Shown: positions 8,979 through 17,882 of the stretch, piece after piece | Layout of the letters: each line of letters starts with the position of its first letter | Position numbering within the stretch: the first letter of the stretch is position 1 | Assembly (NCBI GenBank): GCA_004802705.1 | Contig: SGPL01000396.1 | Coordinates: 1 to 31,158 of the forward strand | Reading direction: 5' to 3' | Length of the DNA: 31,158 bases | From: Bondarzewia mesenterica | Lineage: Eukaryota > Basidiomycota > Agaricomycetes > Russulales > Bondarzewiaceae | Notes under the pieces: model-generated | Database searches by the model: none | What the model saw: the letters and a program-made list of their open reading frames with translations, nothing else | Told to the model about the DNA's origin: nothing | Translations under genes and position numbers: made by a program

Positions 8979-9119
8979 CTTATGATTTATAACGACACTA
9001 ATTCGACTATAATCATAATTTGTAGTTTCTGACTATATGGGGATAGGCAATATTTTTGTAGTAAACATTTGGCCCATAGTCCTTCCACAAGTAATGATTC
9101 CTTAATCAAAAATCGTAAC
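8979..9119 (+). repeat. dispersed AT-rich repeat, copy 2
   Basis: 141 bp in the same orientation as 8427-8569. It shares TTCGACT, CTATATGG.GATAGGC and CCTTCCACAAGTAATGATT. Centre-to-centre distance is about 550 bp. Confidence 0.8.
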
Positions 9120-9307
9120 AAGTTTTTCTTTTTTCATTTTTACTGATTATCGTAAGGAAAATAAGTATTATTGAATGACCCCAAAGTATGGCAAGCGAGA
9201 GTGATCTGCTCAAAAAGTGGCCAGGTTGACTAAGGATTTGGGTTCAGGACCTCTGACACCATATTCTGAGTTGTTGAAAACTTGTATTACAAGCAAATTA
9301 TAAGTAG

Positions 9308-9410
9308 GAGTGATCTGCTCCAAAAGTGGTCTGGTTGACTAAAAATTTGAGCTCAGGAACCCTGCAGCCATATTCTGAGTGAATGGTACAATACATTGAG
9401 TTGTTGAAAT
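9308..9410 (+). repeat. subterminal direct copy of the left TIR
   Basis: A second, more diverged copy of the TIR sequence (AGTGATCTGCTCCAAAAGTG ... TTGTTGAAAT) just inside the left TIR, in the same orientation. It has an extra ~16-20 nt (GAATGGTACAATACATTGAG) before its end. The right end has no such second copy. Confidence 0.75.
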
Positions 9411-9851
9411 ATATACTGAAATTATGGCAGTGGGCCTCAATTTCTTGCACTGAAGCTCTTAGCCTCTCATTTTTTATTCACAAAAGATAAAATATAAATA
9501 ATCATACTGTATAACTTATTTGCAGGTCACATGTCATGAGCTCTTTAGAATTACTGTCTTAGAAAGTAATGTGCATGATAATTAATAACAATTTGCTTTG
9601 ATATTTCATGTATATATCTGACAGGTTTTTTACCATTTCAACACAATAAGTCTTTTTATTTTATTTTATTTTATTTTATTAAATGCTATGCAAAGTTTTT
9701 GAAATAATTTGCAGTAACTTTGCTTGTAAGGCATCATTGTGTTAATGTTTATGATAACAACAATTATTGTAATTATAAAGACCATGAATGTTGAAGTCAA
9801 TAAGTATTACTGGTGAAATTTATACACCATGTAGGAAGAGATTGTGCTGGT

Positions 9852-10038
9852 CCATCAGCAAAATGCAATTTTTCTTGAGTATCTTAACTTAACATATCTT
9901 AATATATCTCAAAATAGCGAAATCAAAATAGTTAACGCAATCCTCCTTCTTGATTTGGTCTTAATTGACTTAATTTGCGTACTAAATTAAATAAGGCAAC
10001 ATTAAGTAACATTAAGTGTGATCACATTTTGCTGATGG
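9852..10038. repeat. internal inverted repeat, 187 bp
   Basis: CCATCAGCAAAATG (9852-9865) and its perfect reverse complement (10025-10038) bound a 187-bp AT-rich stretch containing short TTAA/TATCTTAATATA palindromes. It may be a nested mini-element or part of the larger element's secondary structure. Confidence 0.5.
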
Positions 10039-10163
10039 CACCCCCGATAGGGCTGTGTTAAGTAATACAAAATTTCAACAACTCAGAATATAGTTTCAGG
10101 GGTCCCAAGTCCAAATCCTTAGTCAACCCGGCCACTTTTTGAGCAGATCACTCCCGCTTGCCA

Positions 10164-10402
10164 TACAAAAGCAAAGGGAAGCCCGGGAGCCCTAGCCCGA
10201 GCTGACCAAGTGAACCTGAAGTGAAGCCCACCCAGTTCAATGGTTTCACGCTGAGAGGCGGCCGTTTGGCGTGACGCGGTCGGGAACACGAATGCCTGTG
10301 CGCCAAGATCACAGGTGTTCATGACCAGGACCCCTCAACCTGAGTTGAAATCAAGTTGAGGCCTGGCAGTGTAGAACGACTGTCTTCTGCTTTGTTTATA
10401 AG
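10164..10402. other. non-coding gap
   Basis: 240 nt between the TIR element and the DAHP synthase remnant. No supported gene; base composition returns to balanced exactly at the TIR element end. Confidence 0.4.
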
Positions 10403-10576
10403 GTCTGCCTGTGGGAGATAAATGAAGCTGGCCGTTCCCAGATTCCATAAAAAGTTGCATGCAATCCAACGGTCTTTGTTAATTTAAAAGCTGCCATTCC
10501 AACCCACAGCTGTACGAGGCTTCTGGAAGTACACTCGCATGATGATGTGTAGTTCCTCTTTCGCTTGCTCGGCATA
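10403..10576 (-). pseudogene. DAHP synthase remnant, middle segment
   Basis: Minus-strand translation gives [20 protein letters not shown] then TAVGWNGS. This matches the conserved substrate-binding segment (RVYFEKPRTTVGWKG) of fungal 3-deoxy-D-arabino-heptulosonate-7-phosphate synthase, first enzyme of the shikimate pathway (ARO3/ARO4 type). A TAA follows, and then a degraded continuation, INKDRWIACNFLWNLGTASF, where the family has INKGLRIARQLLLDI. The C-terminal half, including metal ligands, is absent; the TIR element begins 240 bp further on. The N-terminal half lies 2.1 kb upstream on the same strand (12661-13007). Confidence 0.8.
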
Positions 10577-11882
10577 CGATCAAGAAGAAAGAATCTACCT
10601 CTAGCGTTGTCGGAATTTGTTAAGCCAATGTACTCCTGAACACGATCGTTGAATTCTGTTCCCATTGGAGATTCGCTCCGACTTCACGAACGGCATCGGT
10701 TGCCGACTCTGATGTCACCGAGGTCCACTCTTTGTACTACAGTAGTCTCAGTATTCGAGGCAGCGGCTGGGGGGTGTATGACGAAAGGGTGCGTGCAGTT
10801 GGAGAAGTAGATGGCGAGCGATGTAAATAACAGCGATGACAGGGAGGTCTTGATTGGCATCTTTAGAGACAATTGGAATGCCGAGAGCTCGTCAACCATT
10901 GCTTCATTCTTCCAGAATGTGACACTCGAGTCGACTGCCGCTGACTATCAGTCAATGTGATGAGCCAATAGATGAAAATCGTACATATTGGCTCGGATTC
11001 CGACAAATCTACAACGAGATGTGTTTGGTGCGGAAGGAATGGTGCTCTGGAACGGTGCTCTGTAACATACTTTCAGCTTCGTGATAGTAGAACACACATG
11101 ATTTACCGACCTTCAGGACGGCGAGTAGATCCTCTACAATCAAGCCATCCTCGTCGGTGTCGAAAGTAGTGCCTGGCATCAACATTTCATCACCGTCGCT
11201 TGACTTGTTGCCGCGTATAAATCTCACCATGCCCTAGCATCTCAATTAATGGCTTCACGCTTAGTTCAACATTGCCCAGCTATTGATTATAGAGATACCA
11301 CGTCGTCAGCAGAGGTTGCGTCATAGAACCCCATTTCTCCCGACGGTACGTCCGCGTTATGCGCTCAAAGAATCTGATGGTGAAATATGAGACTGCGGAG
11401 CAACAAGCAGAGTAAATTTGCCCATACCGCACAGCCATTTCCAACTCACAGTACGTTTGTGCTATGCGGTATGCTTATCCGCAGCATCAGACAACCCTGG
11501 CCCTGTACATTCGATGAGCCATACTTCTTGAACAGTTCATAGAACTTGTGAACATCTAGTCATGCCATTAGCCTCCCACTTTCCTGTTCGCTGGTCAGAA
11601 TAATTCACATACCTCAAGGATAATCGTCAGGTGGTCCACCTTTCTCTCATTCGCGAATCCGGGGGAAGCATTGATGTTCTGCTGAGTTGCCTTTGCGCAC
11701 GCCCCCATCAATCATGACCATTGACCCGGTAAGTCGAAAAGCCTACCGTTTCAAGCATCATTAGGAAATGTTCCTTCCGCTCCTCCGTCGCTCACGCAGG
11801 CATATAATAATAAAAACCTGGATGCTGCAGGGCCTGACTCGGGTTCAAGCCTAACAACCTCCATGATCACGTGTTGCGAATT
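10577..11882 (-). other. unassigned stretch with coding-like exon candidates
   Basis: No family recognised. Minus-strand pieces that look coding are 11230-11110 (MVRFIRGNKSSDGDEMLMPG..., acidic), 10940-10700 (VTFWKNEAMVDELSAFQLSL, then a hydrophobic stretch) and 11700-11420. The last reads NINASPGFANERKVDHLTII, then after a GTATGT...CTAG interval DVHKFYELFKKYGSSNVQGQ. Frames across that last junction do not match by one base. These may be eroded exons of one gene or several; I could not join them. Confidence 0.3.
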
Positions 11883-12611
11883 CTACACGGTGTGCGACGC
11901 TGCCAGTGCTGCTGCCATCGACGCCGGAGCGGGCAGGTGTGCTGGGAGGGTCAGCATGGACCGGGTCCCCTGTTCCAGTAATTCCGCGAAGACATGGTGT
12001 CCGGCATGCATGTGTTCGAGTTCTGGTTTGACATAATAAAGTAGGGAGTAGACTTACTGTCTCGCAATCCAGCTCCAATATCGCCAATTTCCCATCCACG
12101 CGAGGAGTCGCCGAACTTGCGCATGTGAGTATTATGTCGCGAGGGCGCAAGCGCATGTTCGTTGTTGTACAAGAACAACTTGCAGATCTATATGTTTGCG
12201 CTAGATGTCAGACGACGGATTGTATGTCTATCCTTACTTCCGCACCTTGATATTGATGCAATCTGCGAGGACCTTGGCATCAGACCAACATTTCGTCCGT
12301 GGGGGTAGAATCGCCGTGGAGTCGAACATGTTGACCAGCATCGAGTAAGAATCTCGGTAATATCTAAAATCCAATTACTATCAAGCACGTCAATCACCGG
12401 TTGGAGGCGCTCACTTCAAGACAACCTCATCTTTCCCTCTGAATTCTGCGAAACACGCCATCTTGTGCTCGTACCTCACCGTCCATCCTTCAGGCGTCGA
12501 AGCGGTCGCGCGATGCCCACAGAGCCAGCAGGCGACAGCGCCGAGATGTCCGAAGACATGAATTGTGCATGTCTGTGCGTTTTCCACGCACATGTTTTGA
12601 ATGTCGGGCAT
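11883..12611 (-). CDS. hypothetical protein, four exons, apparently intact
   Basis: Exons 12611-12415, 12363-12246, 12187-12058 and 12022-11883 join across GT-AG introns of 51, 58 and 35 nt into 585 nt, exactly 195 codons including TAG. An in-frame ATG seven codons earlier (12632) is an alternative start. The protein (~194 aa) is Cys/His-rich near its start (CWLCGHRATASTPEGWTVRY). It has a central YYRDSYSMLVNMFDSTAILP and a C-terminal KLEHMHAGHHVFAELLEQGT then Ala/Pro-rich tail. No known family is recognised. It lies wholly between the two halves of the DAHP synthase remnant, so it may have arrived with the insertion that split that gene. The clean exon phasing is the main support. Confidence 0.65.
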
Positions 12612-12660
12612 TATATTCCACTGCTGGGTCATACAGTGCTTGTTGCAGACTGAAGCTATG

Positions 12661-13007
12661 CGAGATGGGAAAATTGGGGAAGAAATCTGCATGTAACCGA
12701 TGCGCATACTCGAGAGCGGCACAAATATTATGGACTGAGCATGGGCTAGCAAATTCCAGGGGTTATGCTCTGTACGAACGCATGTATACAGTGAGAAACG
12801 CACCCCACAACCACGACGAGACAGTCATCGGTGCCACGCAGAATGGCCTCCGTCACCTTCAGCGCTCAAGAACAGTCTGAGGGGCGGAATAGCCTATAGG
12901 TGTTTCGGTGAAAGTGAATGCACAGTAAAGACAGGACACGCACAATGGGAGATCCTCCTGGAGGATCTGAAGGGGAATAGGGGTCACGTCGACTTGACGC
13001 GACGGTT
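12661..13007 (-). pseudogene. DAHP synthase remnant, N-terminal segment
   Basis: Pieces in order on the minus strand: VDVTPIPLQILQEDLPL (the PQ-L-EE-PLT motif near the enzyme's N-terminus), an intron (GTGCGT...CTATAG), TVLER, then after a 2-nt frame break KVTEAILRGTDDCLVVVVG. A GTGCGT...TGCTAG intron then joins to PCSVHNICAALEYAHRLHAD. This is the signature (I)xGKDDRLLVVVGPCSIHD of class I DAHP synthase. TGT in TDDC fits a CGT to TGT change of the usual Arg. It breaks off where the family continues into the segment found at 10576, so the gene is split by ~2.1 kb. In life the family condenses PEP and erythrose-4-phosphate; this copy cannot. Confidence 0.82.
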
Positions 13008-13229
13008 CTTAAGGCGTAGAAGAGCCTCCTTGAAGGGGATGGCCATGCTAAGGTCATTCGGACGCTGGAGAAAATCTGAGGTCAAACACTGAGAAGAGGT
13101 CAGAAAAGCGTCTTGAGAAAAGTGGATGGAGGGGGATGACGACGCGAAGAAATTAATCGACTGAAAGGTTTTTATGCTGTGCGACTTACTTGGGTGTTTT
13201 GTCAACTGTACACTGTTGACAGGATAAAT

Positions 13230-13450
13230 TTTGACAGTCGAGAAACGTGCGGGCGCTCAGCGTGTTGTTCGCGTCCGTCAGCCGGCGACACGTCTCGATC
13301 TGCTCGGCCGCCTTCATCTCGACACCGCATTTCTCCGCCGGAATGCGGTCGACGGCGTCCTGCAGCTATTCCAGCTCATCCTGCCCATGTTCAACCAAAC
13401 ACCATCAGCCGCTGGTCACAACCACAGTGTCGAATCTGAAACTGGGGTGG
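13230..13450 (-). pseudogene. coiled-coil protein remnant
   Basis: Minus-strand frame reads LQDAVDRIPAEKCGVEMKAA then EQIETCRRLTDANNTLSART, a charged, helical, heptad-like sequence with a TAG just before it. I do not recognise the parent gene. It sits between the UDP-glucose dehydrogenase and DAHP synthase remnants on the same strand. Confidence 0.4.
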
Positions 13451-13462
13451 GATTGGGAACTC

Positions 13463-14183
13463 ACATCGCGGCCTGCCGCTCCGTCATGGCCATGTTTCTC
13501 ATCCGGCCATCGAACACGAACGCGGGCTTGTTCATGGTGTTATATACGGCCTCCCACTCGATCTCGCGGAACTCTTTCCACTTGGTCACAACCACGACGG
13601 CCTCACTGTTCTTTGAGGCATCGAGCGCAGGCGGTGCGAGGGTCACCTGCCCCTTGACTGCGCGTCAGAAACCGTGTATACAACAGGAGTTGAAACACGC
13701 ACTCTTTTCAATGGGGACGTCGGGAATGGCCTCGGTAACATCCATCCAGATCTGCGCGGCTTCGACTTATGGGCCGCAGATCGTGACGCACCTTCTCCAG
13801 AGAGGAATTCACGGATGAGCGAGATGGTGGGAGACTCGCGGGTGTCGCCAGTGTCGGCCTTGAATGCCAAAGCCAAGCACCGCGATGCGCTATGATATAA
13901 AACAGAACAATGAGCGCGGCATCAGCATGCAGCCCACATCGCAATACTCTTTGGTAGATCAGAATGAACAGGGTTTACCTTGCCAGTGATCGTATTAAAC
14001 AGCGTGTCCACAACCGTCTTGGAGAACCATCTCTTCTGATACTTGTTCATGATCACCACCTCGCGTCAGTACACGGCGACCTCAGGCAAGTGCAAGCTCT
14101 CACTCACGTGGACGAGCTTGAGGATGTCCATCTGGAAGCACGACCTACCAAAGCCGACTGACGCCCTAAGGAACTCCGAACGG
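13463..14183 (-). pseudogene. UDP-glucose 6-dehydrogenase remnant, C-terminal part
   Basis: Family: NAD-dependent oxidation of UDP-glucose to UDP-glucuronate in the cytosol. Visible pieces: [20 protein letters not shown] with the catalytic Cys kept, but the usual GGSCFQKD changed to [15 protein letters not shown] is followed by TGA (14066-14068) where the family has Trp. MNKYQKRW...TLFNTITGK then precedes an intron. Next come ALAFKADTGDTRESPTISLI in a shifted frame, a second shift with TAA at 13767-13769 in place of a Gln codon, VEAAQIWMDVTEAIPDVPIE, an intron, and AVVVVTKWKEFREIEWEAVY then NKPAFVFDGRM. The N-terminal Rossmann domain is missing. Two stops and at least two frameshifts make it non-functional. 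Confidence 0.88.
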
Positions 14184-15071
14184 TTGTCAGCGTCGTTTGA
14201 ACTCCCTCCTATCATCTCCGGGCGAGCGATCCCGACGTTTTCTGCGTGACAGCGGGATATTGAGGTTATCAGTGGACAGTGATCAAAGCAAAGGTATAAA
14301 CGCAGGACTGACCCGACCGCCTCTATCATCAAATCGCCCAGAGGTGTACTGCCACCTCTGTACTGCCCACCACCATAATCCAGCTCATCGACCGCCTGCA
14401 TAGTGTTGTCACGGTGTTTACACTTATTCTGATTGCGCGATCCTGTGAGCACATTTGGTAGAGACGCGTGGCGGATCCGCACGACCGCTGGGCCTGCATG
14501 GACGCGTCGTTGTCAGAGCTGAGCGCGTGCGAGGAAAGCAAAAGGAATTGTTATATGCTTGAGTTATACAATTTTACCTCTCCGTCCCCCGCATGGTCCA
14601 CTCGTGACAGATACGGGCGCAGGCGGCGTCGGGGTCTCCATGGGCTGATACATCTGCTGTTGCATCGCATTTGGGTCCTACACCAAGTGTCAATACCACG
14701 ATAAAATGCCTCGATAGAAGAGAACACACCTGCATCGCGTAGTCTGCACCCATGTTCATCCCATTCATACCCATGCCCCCAGGCGGACCCTGTTGTGGAG
14801 AGCCCTCGCCCATTCCCTGCTCCTGTTGTGCAGTCTGTCCTTGAGCACCGGTGCCGTCCATGCCCATATCCCCACCCGTTGGGACTAACATGGGCCCCAT
14901 CATACCCTGCATGTTCACATCGCCAACACCGGGCCCCGTCATCCCATTCATTCCGCCCATCATTTGCCCCCCACCCCCAGCCGCCGTCATGGCGTTCGCG
15001 CCAGCCATGACCATTGTGTGTATCTCGGGTGGCAGCTGAGCGAGTTGGTCTTCTGGCATGCCGGAGAAGTT

Positions 15072-15143
15072 CTGTATGCCCACGATCAGTATGAGCAGGA
15101 TCCACACATCTCTGAATGGCGTGAAGCAAAAACGCAGACGTAC
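15072..15143 (-). other. Fip1 intron within the conserved domain
   Basis: GTACGT...ATACAG, 72 nt. Because 72 is a multiple of three and has no stop in frame, the reading frame runs through it and adds a spurious hydrophobic stretch (WILLILIVG) if it is not removed. Splicing joins KTNVL to NFSGMPEDQ, the family sequence. Confidence 0.8.
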
Positions 15144-16023
15144 CAGTACATTTGTCTTGAGCACACTAGCCAACTCCCCAACCTCTCTCCTCCGGAAACA
15201 ATACGCCTCCCAACTGATCTCATCGAATCCGAAATTGAACCAGTCGCTGATGTCCGACCTAGGGCGTCTCCAAGGCTTCTCCGCCAAACTCGCCAGGTCG
15301 ACTTCAAGGATGGAGCACCCGTCGAACATGCCCGGAAACAAAGGGTTTATTGATGATTGAGATGGGGGTGCGGTAACGGGTGGCAAGGTTGACGGATTCG
15401 GGCCTTCCTCGACCTTGGGCAGCACGCGCTCTACGCCGAGGGCGGGGGCTCCGGTGGATGGGGATTAGGAAGGCTGGTAGAGTGCATCGGAGGTTTTAGG
15501 GCGACCGCCACTTTCTCGGGGAGTGTACCCAGTCCCAGTCGTTGATGAGGGGCCAGGCTGTTGTGGTGCTGTTGTTACGGCATGCTGCTGGTGAATGTTG
15601 AGAGCTTTGTGGGGAAAAAATAGACGTACGCCTTGTTGGAGTAGATGTTGCGCTAACAGGGCGGTTGCCACCTGGTCAGTGTTGCGGCCTACGAACCGTG
15701 AGCGACACAACATTCCACGCTTCAGAGTAATAGATGTCGTACCGTAGATCCAGTGAACGAGACGTGGGCTGATAATGATTTCAACGTTCCGAAAATAGGT
15801 GTCTGAGTGTAAAGCGTGTGTATCGCTTTCAAGGTACGCACGTCTTCACTTTCATCGCCTTCTTCTTCCTCGCCCTCAGCCCGTCTTCTTCTTGCTCCTC
15901 CGCCTTCGGCTCTGGGATGTAGCTCACCTCTGGCTCTGCCGATCAATGAGAAAAGCAAAAGTTTCCTCGATGACGCTCTCTAACTGATCAACAGAGCTCT
16001 CCGCTTTCTTCGCGACAGGAATT

Positions 16024-16241
16024 CTACGAAAAAGTAATGAGATGCGTTCAAGCAAGCGCGAGATGGCATAGATTCACGGCTGCGGGACTGAGCACGCGCT
16101 CACAAGGACAAAGATGGGTAAAACGCGGCGAAACATGTATTGCATAAAAGCAAGAAAAGAGGCAAGTAGAATACAAGAGTTCCAACATCTCTGCACCTCC
16201 ACGAAAACCAAAAACCAAAACCGAAGAGAATGAGCTCTTAC
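16024..16241 (-). repeat. Fip1 intron 1, duplicated copy A
   Basis: 218 nt from GTAAGAGCTC (minus strand) to TTTTTCGTAG. About 90% identical by eye to 23229-23444, which lies in the same orientation 7.2 kb away. Similarity stops at the acceptor on one side and continues only ~13 nt beyond the donor into the exon on the other. Confidence 0.85.
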
Positions 16242-16341
16242 CGGTCGATTCAATAGGTGCCATCACAGCAGACGGGGATACTTCTGGGGTCGCGCTAGAT
16301 TCTCCTTAAAGAAAATCATCATCGTCATCCCTAGGTTCAAA

Positions 16342-16850
16342 GTCAGCGAACAGTCAAGAAATTAGATGGAAAGACACACATAGCTGGAATGTTTTGCTTG
16401 CGCTGAACGCACTCATCTGTTGGATTGATGCCGTTGACCTGGCATGCAGTTGAGTTCCCTTGCAAGAGACGGCGGTAGGTACCGAAGATAAGGGGTGACC
16501 AGTAATGGAGGCAGTTGAAGAAAGGCGACTGTGGCAAGGGTGGTGACCAAGACGAGAGGTCAACTCCCTTGCTCAGACCTCCAACTGCCGAGTCCTGATA
16601 GGTTGAGGGTTGAGTCATCCTCAGAGTCGCCGAGAATGATGAAAGCTCTCGCAGAGAGAAAGTGCACCATGCGAAGCGTCATTGTTGCAAAACGCGATAC
16701 GCAAAAATTGATGCGCTGTTGGCGATATAGGTCGAACGATGTGCCACCGTCGTGAACAGTGTCTGTTCACAAATTGTCGCGACACAGCCTATGGAATGCA
16801 CGCGTAAGTACGGAAACGAGGACGGTAATAAAAAAGAGAACACACATCTT
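16342..16850. other. upstream of Fip1, no recognised gene
   Basis: A 91-codon minus-strand frame (16618-16343) contains STACQVNGINPTDECVQRKQ but no known domain. It abuts the Fip1 N-terminus in another frame and could be leader sequence. Nothing else is supported. Confidence 0.3.
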
Positions 16851-16852
16851 GG

Positions 16853-17369
16853 TCAATGCGAAACCCCAGGACTAGCGAGGTGGTGGGAGGAGCGCCGTGA
16901 TGATGCCGGCCACGTTGTCCGCGCTCGGCGAACACCTCGCCGATCTGGACGCCACCTTCGCAAACTCGCCGCCCTGCGGGTCGAGGGACGTTTGGGGGGA
17001 ATAAAGCTTTCGAGGTGCGGGTGGAGTAGGAGGAAAGGTATCGAGGTTGGGTGTGTAGGAGATGAAGTAGGGCGATGGCGGCGCGCAAGTGCCATCATGT
17101 GTGCGGGAGAAAGCTGGAGAAAGTCAAATAGATGGGTTGAAGGAGGATGATGGTGGTCCTGGGCCCAAACACTGGCAGCGCACCTTGCCACTGCAGTTAG
17201 CTGCCCATTTCCTCCCATTTTCCGCTGCATTTGGTTGATTCTGCGAAGCGCGAGCATGCCCTGGCCCACGGCAGCTCGAGGCAGGCGAACAGACGATATC
17301 TTCCGCCTGTTGTGCTTGGACGTTCGCGCGTCGCTGCGCCAGTGTGTGGACACGACACGATACGTCCAT
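16853..17369 (-). pseudogene. unrecognised coding-like region, frame-broken
   Basis: From ATG 17369 the minus strand reads MDVSCRVHTLAQRRANVQAQ QAEDI. The sense then moves to another frame as LPRAAVGQGMLALRRINQMQ RKMGGN, and later, after a possible intron, to APPSPYFISYTPNLDTFPPT PPAPRKLY and PQGGEFAKVASRSA. Each piece looks protein-like but no single frame carries them all. I do not recognise the family. It may be another decayed gene of the same co-oriented series. Confidence 0.35.
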
Positions 17370-17882
17370 CGTCCTTGAGATGTAATTATGCGAGGTAGTT
17401 GGAGGAATGCGGGCGGGGATATGGTAGCTAGCGAGAGCTAGCGAGTGAGGACATCAGCTGGGGGAGATTCAATTCGCAGACTGCGAACATCTGCGCGATT
17501 GCCTTTTTGGGTATCAACTATATTGGGCCCTACCTGGCCCTACGTGCCCATTGAAATCATATCTTTTGAAGCACCCTCGACTAACGGTAGTAGAGTATAC
17601 ATATCGTCTCTTTAAATAAATTAATGATTTAAGGTGAAAAGATATATGATTTTTACCTCACTTTTGATATTTGGTTAGCGATATAGTGCGTACAGCTAGT
17701 TTGCAGCTAGTCTCCCAGTGGCAGGTTGTAGACACTTCCTTCAACAACCTTCGTACCTCAGGACATTACGTACAGCACGCGCCAACGTGATTTGTGCGTG
17801 ACCACCGCAAAACGCGTTGAACGGTCATTTTCGACTGACGAGACTAGTGATTCTCTTCTCTCCAAATTTGTCACACAACCTC
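17370..17882. other. intergenic, shared upstream region
   Basis: About 510 nt between divergent starts (minus-strand frame at 17369, plus-strand gene at 17883). It contains an AT-rich patch (17590-17660), a direct TAGCTAGCGAG/AGCTAGCGAG repeat near 17430 and no ORF with support. Confidence 0.4.

Larger units (their letters stand above)
8414..9188. other. AT-rich non-coding island
   Basis: Strikingly AT-rich next to the balanced composition elsewhere, with no ORF of note. It holds a pair of ~143-bp direct repeats (separate entry), long A/T runs and two unresolved bases (8872, 8953). Confidence 0.7.
9189..10163. mobile_element. 975-bp non-autonomous TIR element with TA flanks
   Basis: 102-bp terminal inverted repeats: 9189-9290 (TGGCAAGCGAGAGTGATCTG...) and 10062-10163 read in reverse (TGGCAAGCGGGAGTGATCTG...), about 90% identical. 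Each end is flanked by TA (9187-9188 and 10164-10165), as expected for a Tc1/mariner-like duplication; outside these, CAAAG and CAAAA also resemble each other. There is no transposase ORF, so the element would depend on a relative. The interior is AT-rich and non-coding. Confidence 0.8.
14330..16341 (-). pseudogene. FIP1: pre-mRNA 3'-end processing factor Fip1, nearly full-length but broken
   Basis: Fip1 tethers poly(A) polymerase to the cleavage/polyadenylation factor in the nucleus. Order on the minus strand: N-terminal EPRDDDDDFL then TAA (16306-16308) where DDDDFLYG is expected; a 218-nt intron (16241-16024); acidic EEEEGDESED; VEIIISP. Then come a Pro/Gln/Thr-rich stretch ended by TAA (15465-15467), the hallmark Fip1 domain KPWRRPRSDISDWFNFGFDE ISWEAYC at about 15280-15215, a 72-nt intron (15143-15072) and FSGMPEDQLAQLPPE. 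A Met/Gly-rich low-complexity tail and DPNAMQQQMYQPMETPTPP follow, and a last segment [19 protein letters not shown] then LDYGGG. Besides the two stops, frames shift in the acidic region and after intron 1. Most likely a decayed copy; sequencing error could explain single events but less easily all four. Confidence 0.85.

Noticed and set aside
8414..10163. CRISPR-like or organelle DNA explanation for the AT-rich island
   Set aside because: Repeats are two long direct copies and TIRs, not short regular repeats; no mitochondrial genes or rRNA seen.
14795..15039. Proline-rich plus-strand ORFs
   Set aside because: Reverse complement of the Met/Gly-rich tail of Fip1; composition follows from that low-complexity sequence.
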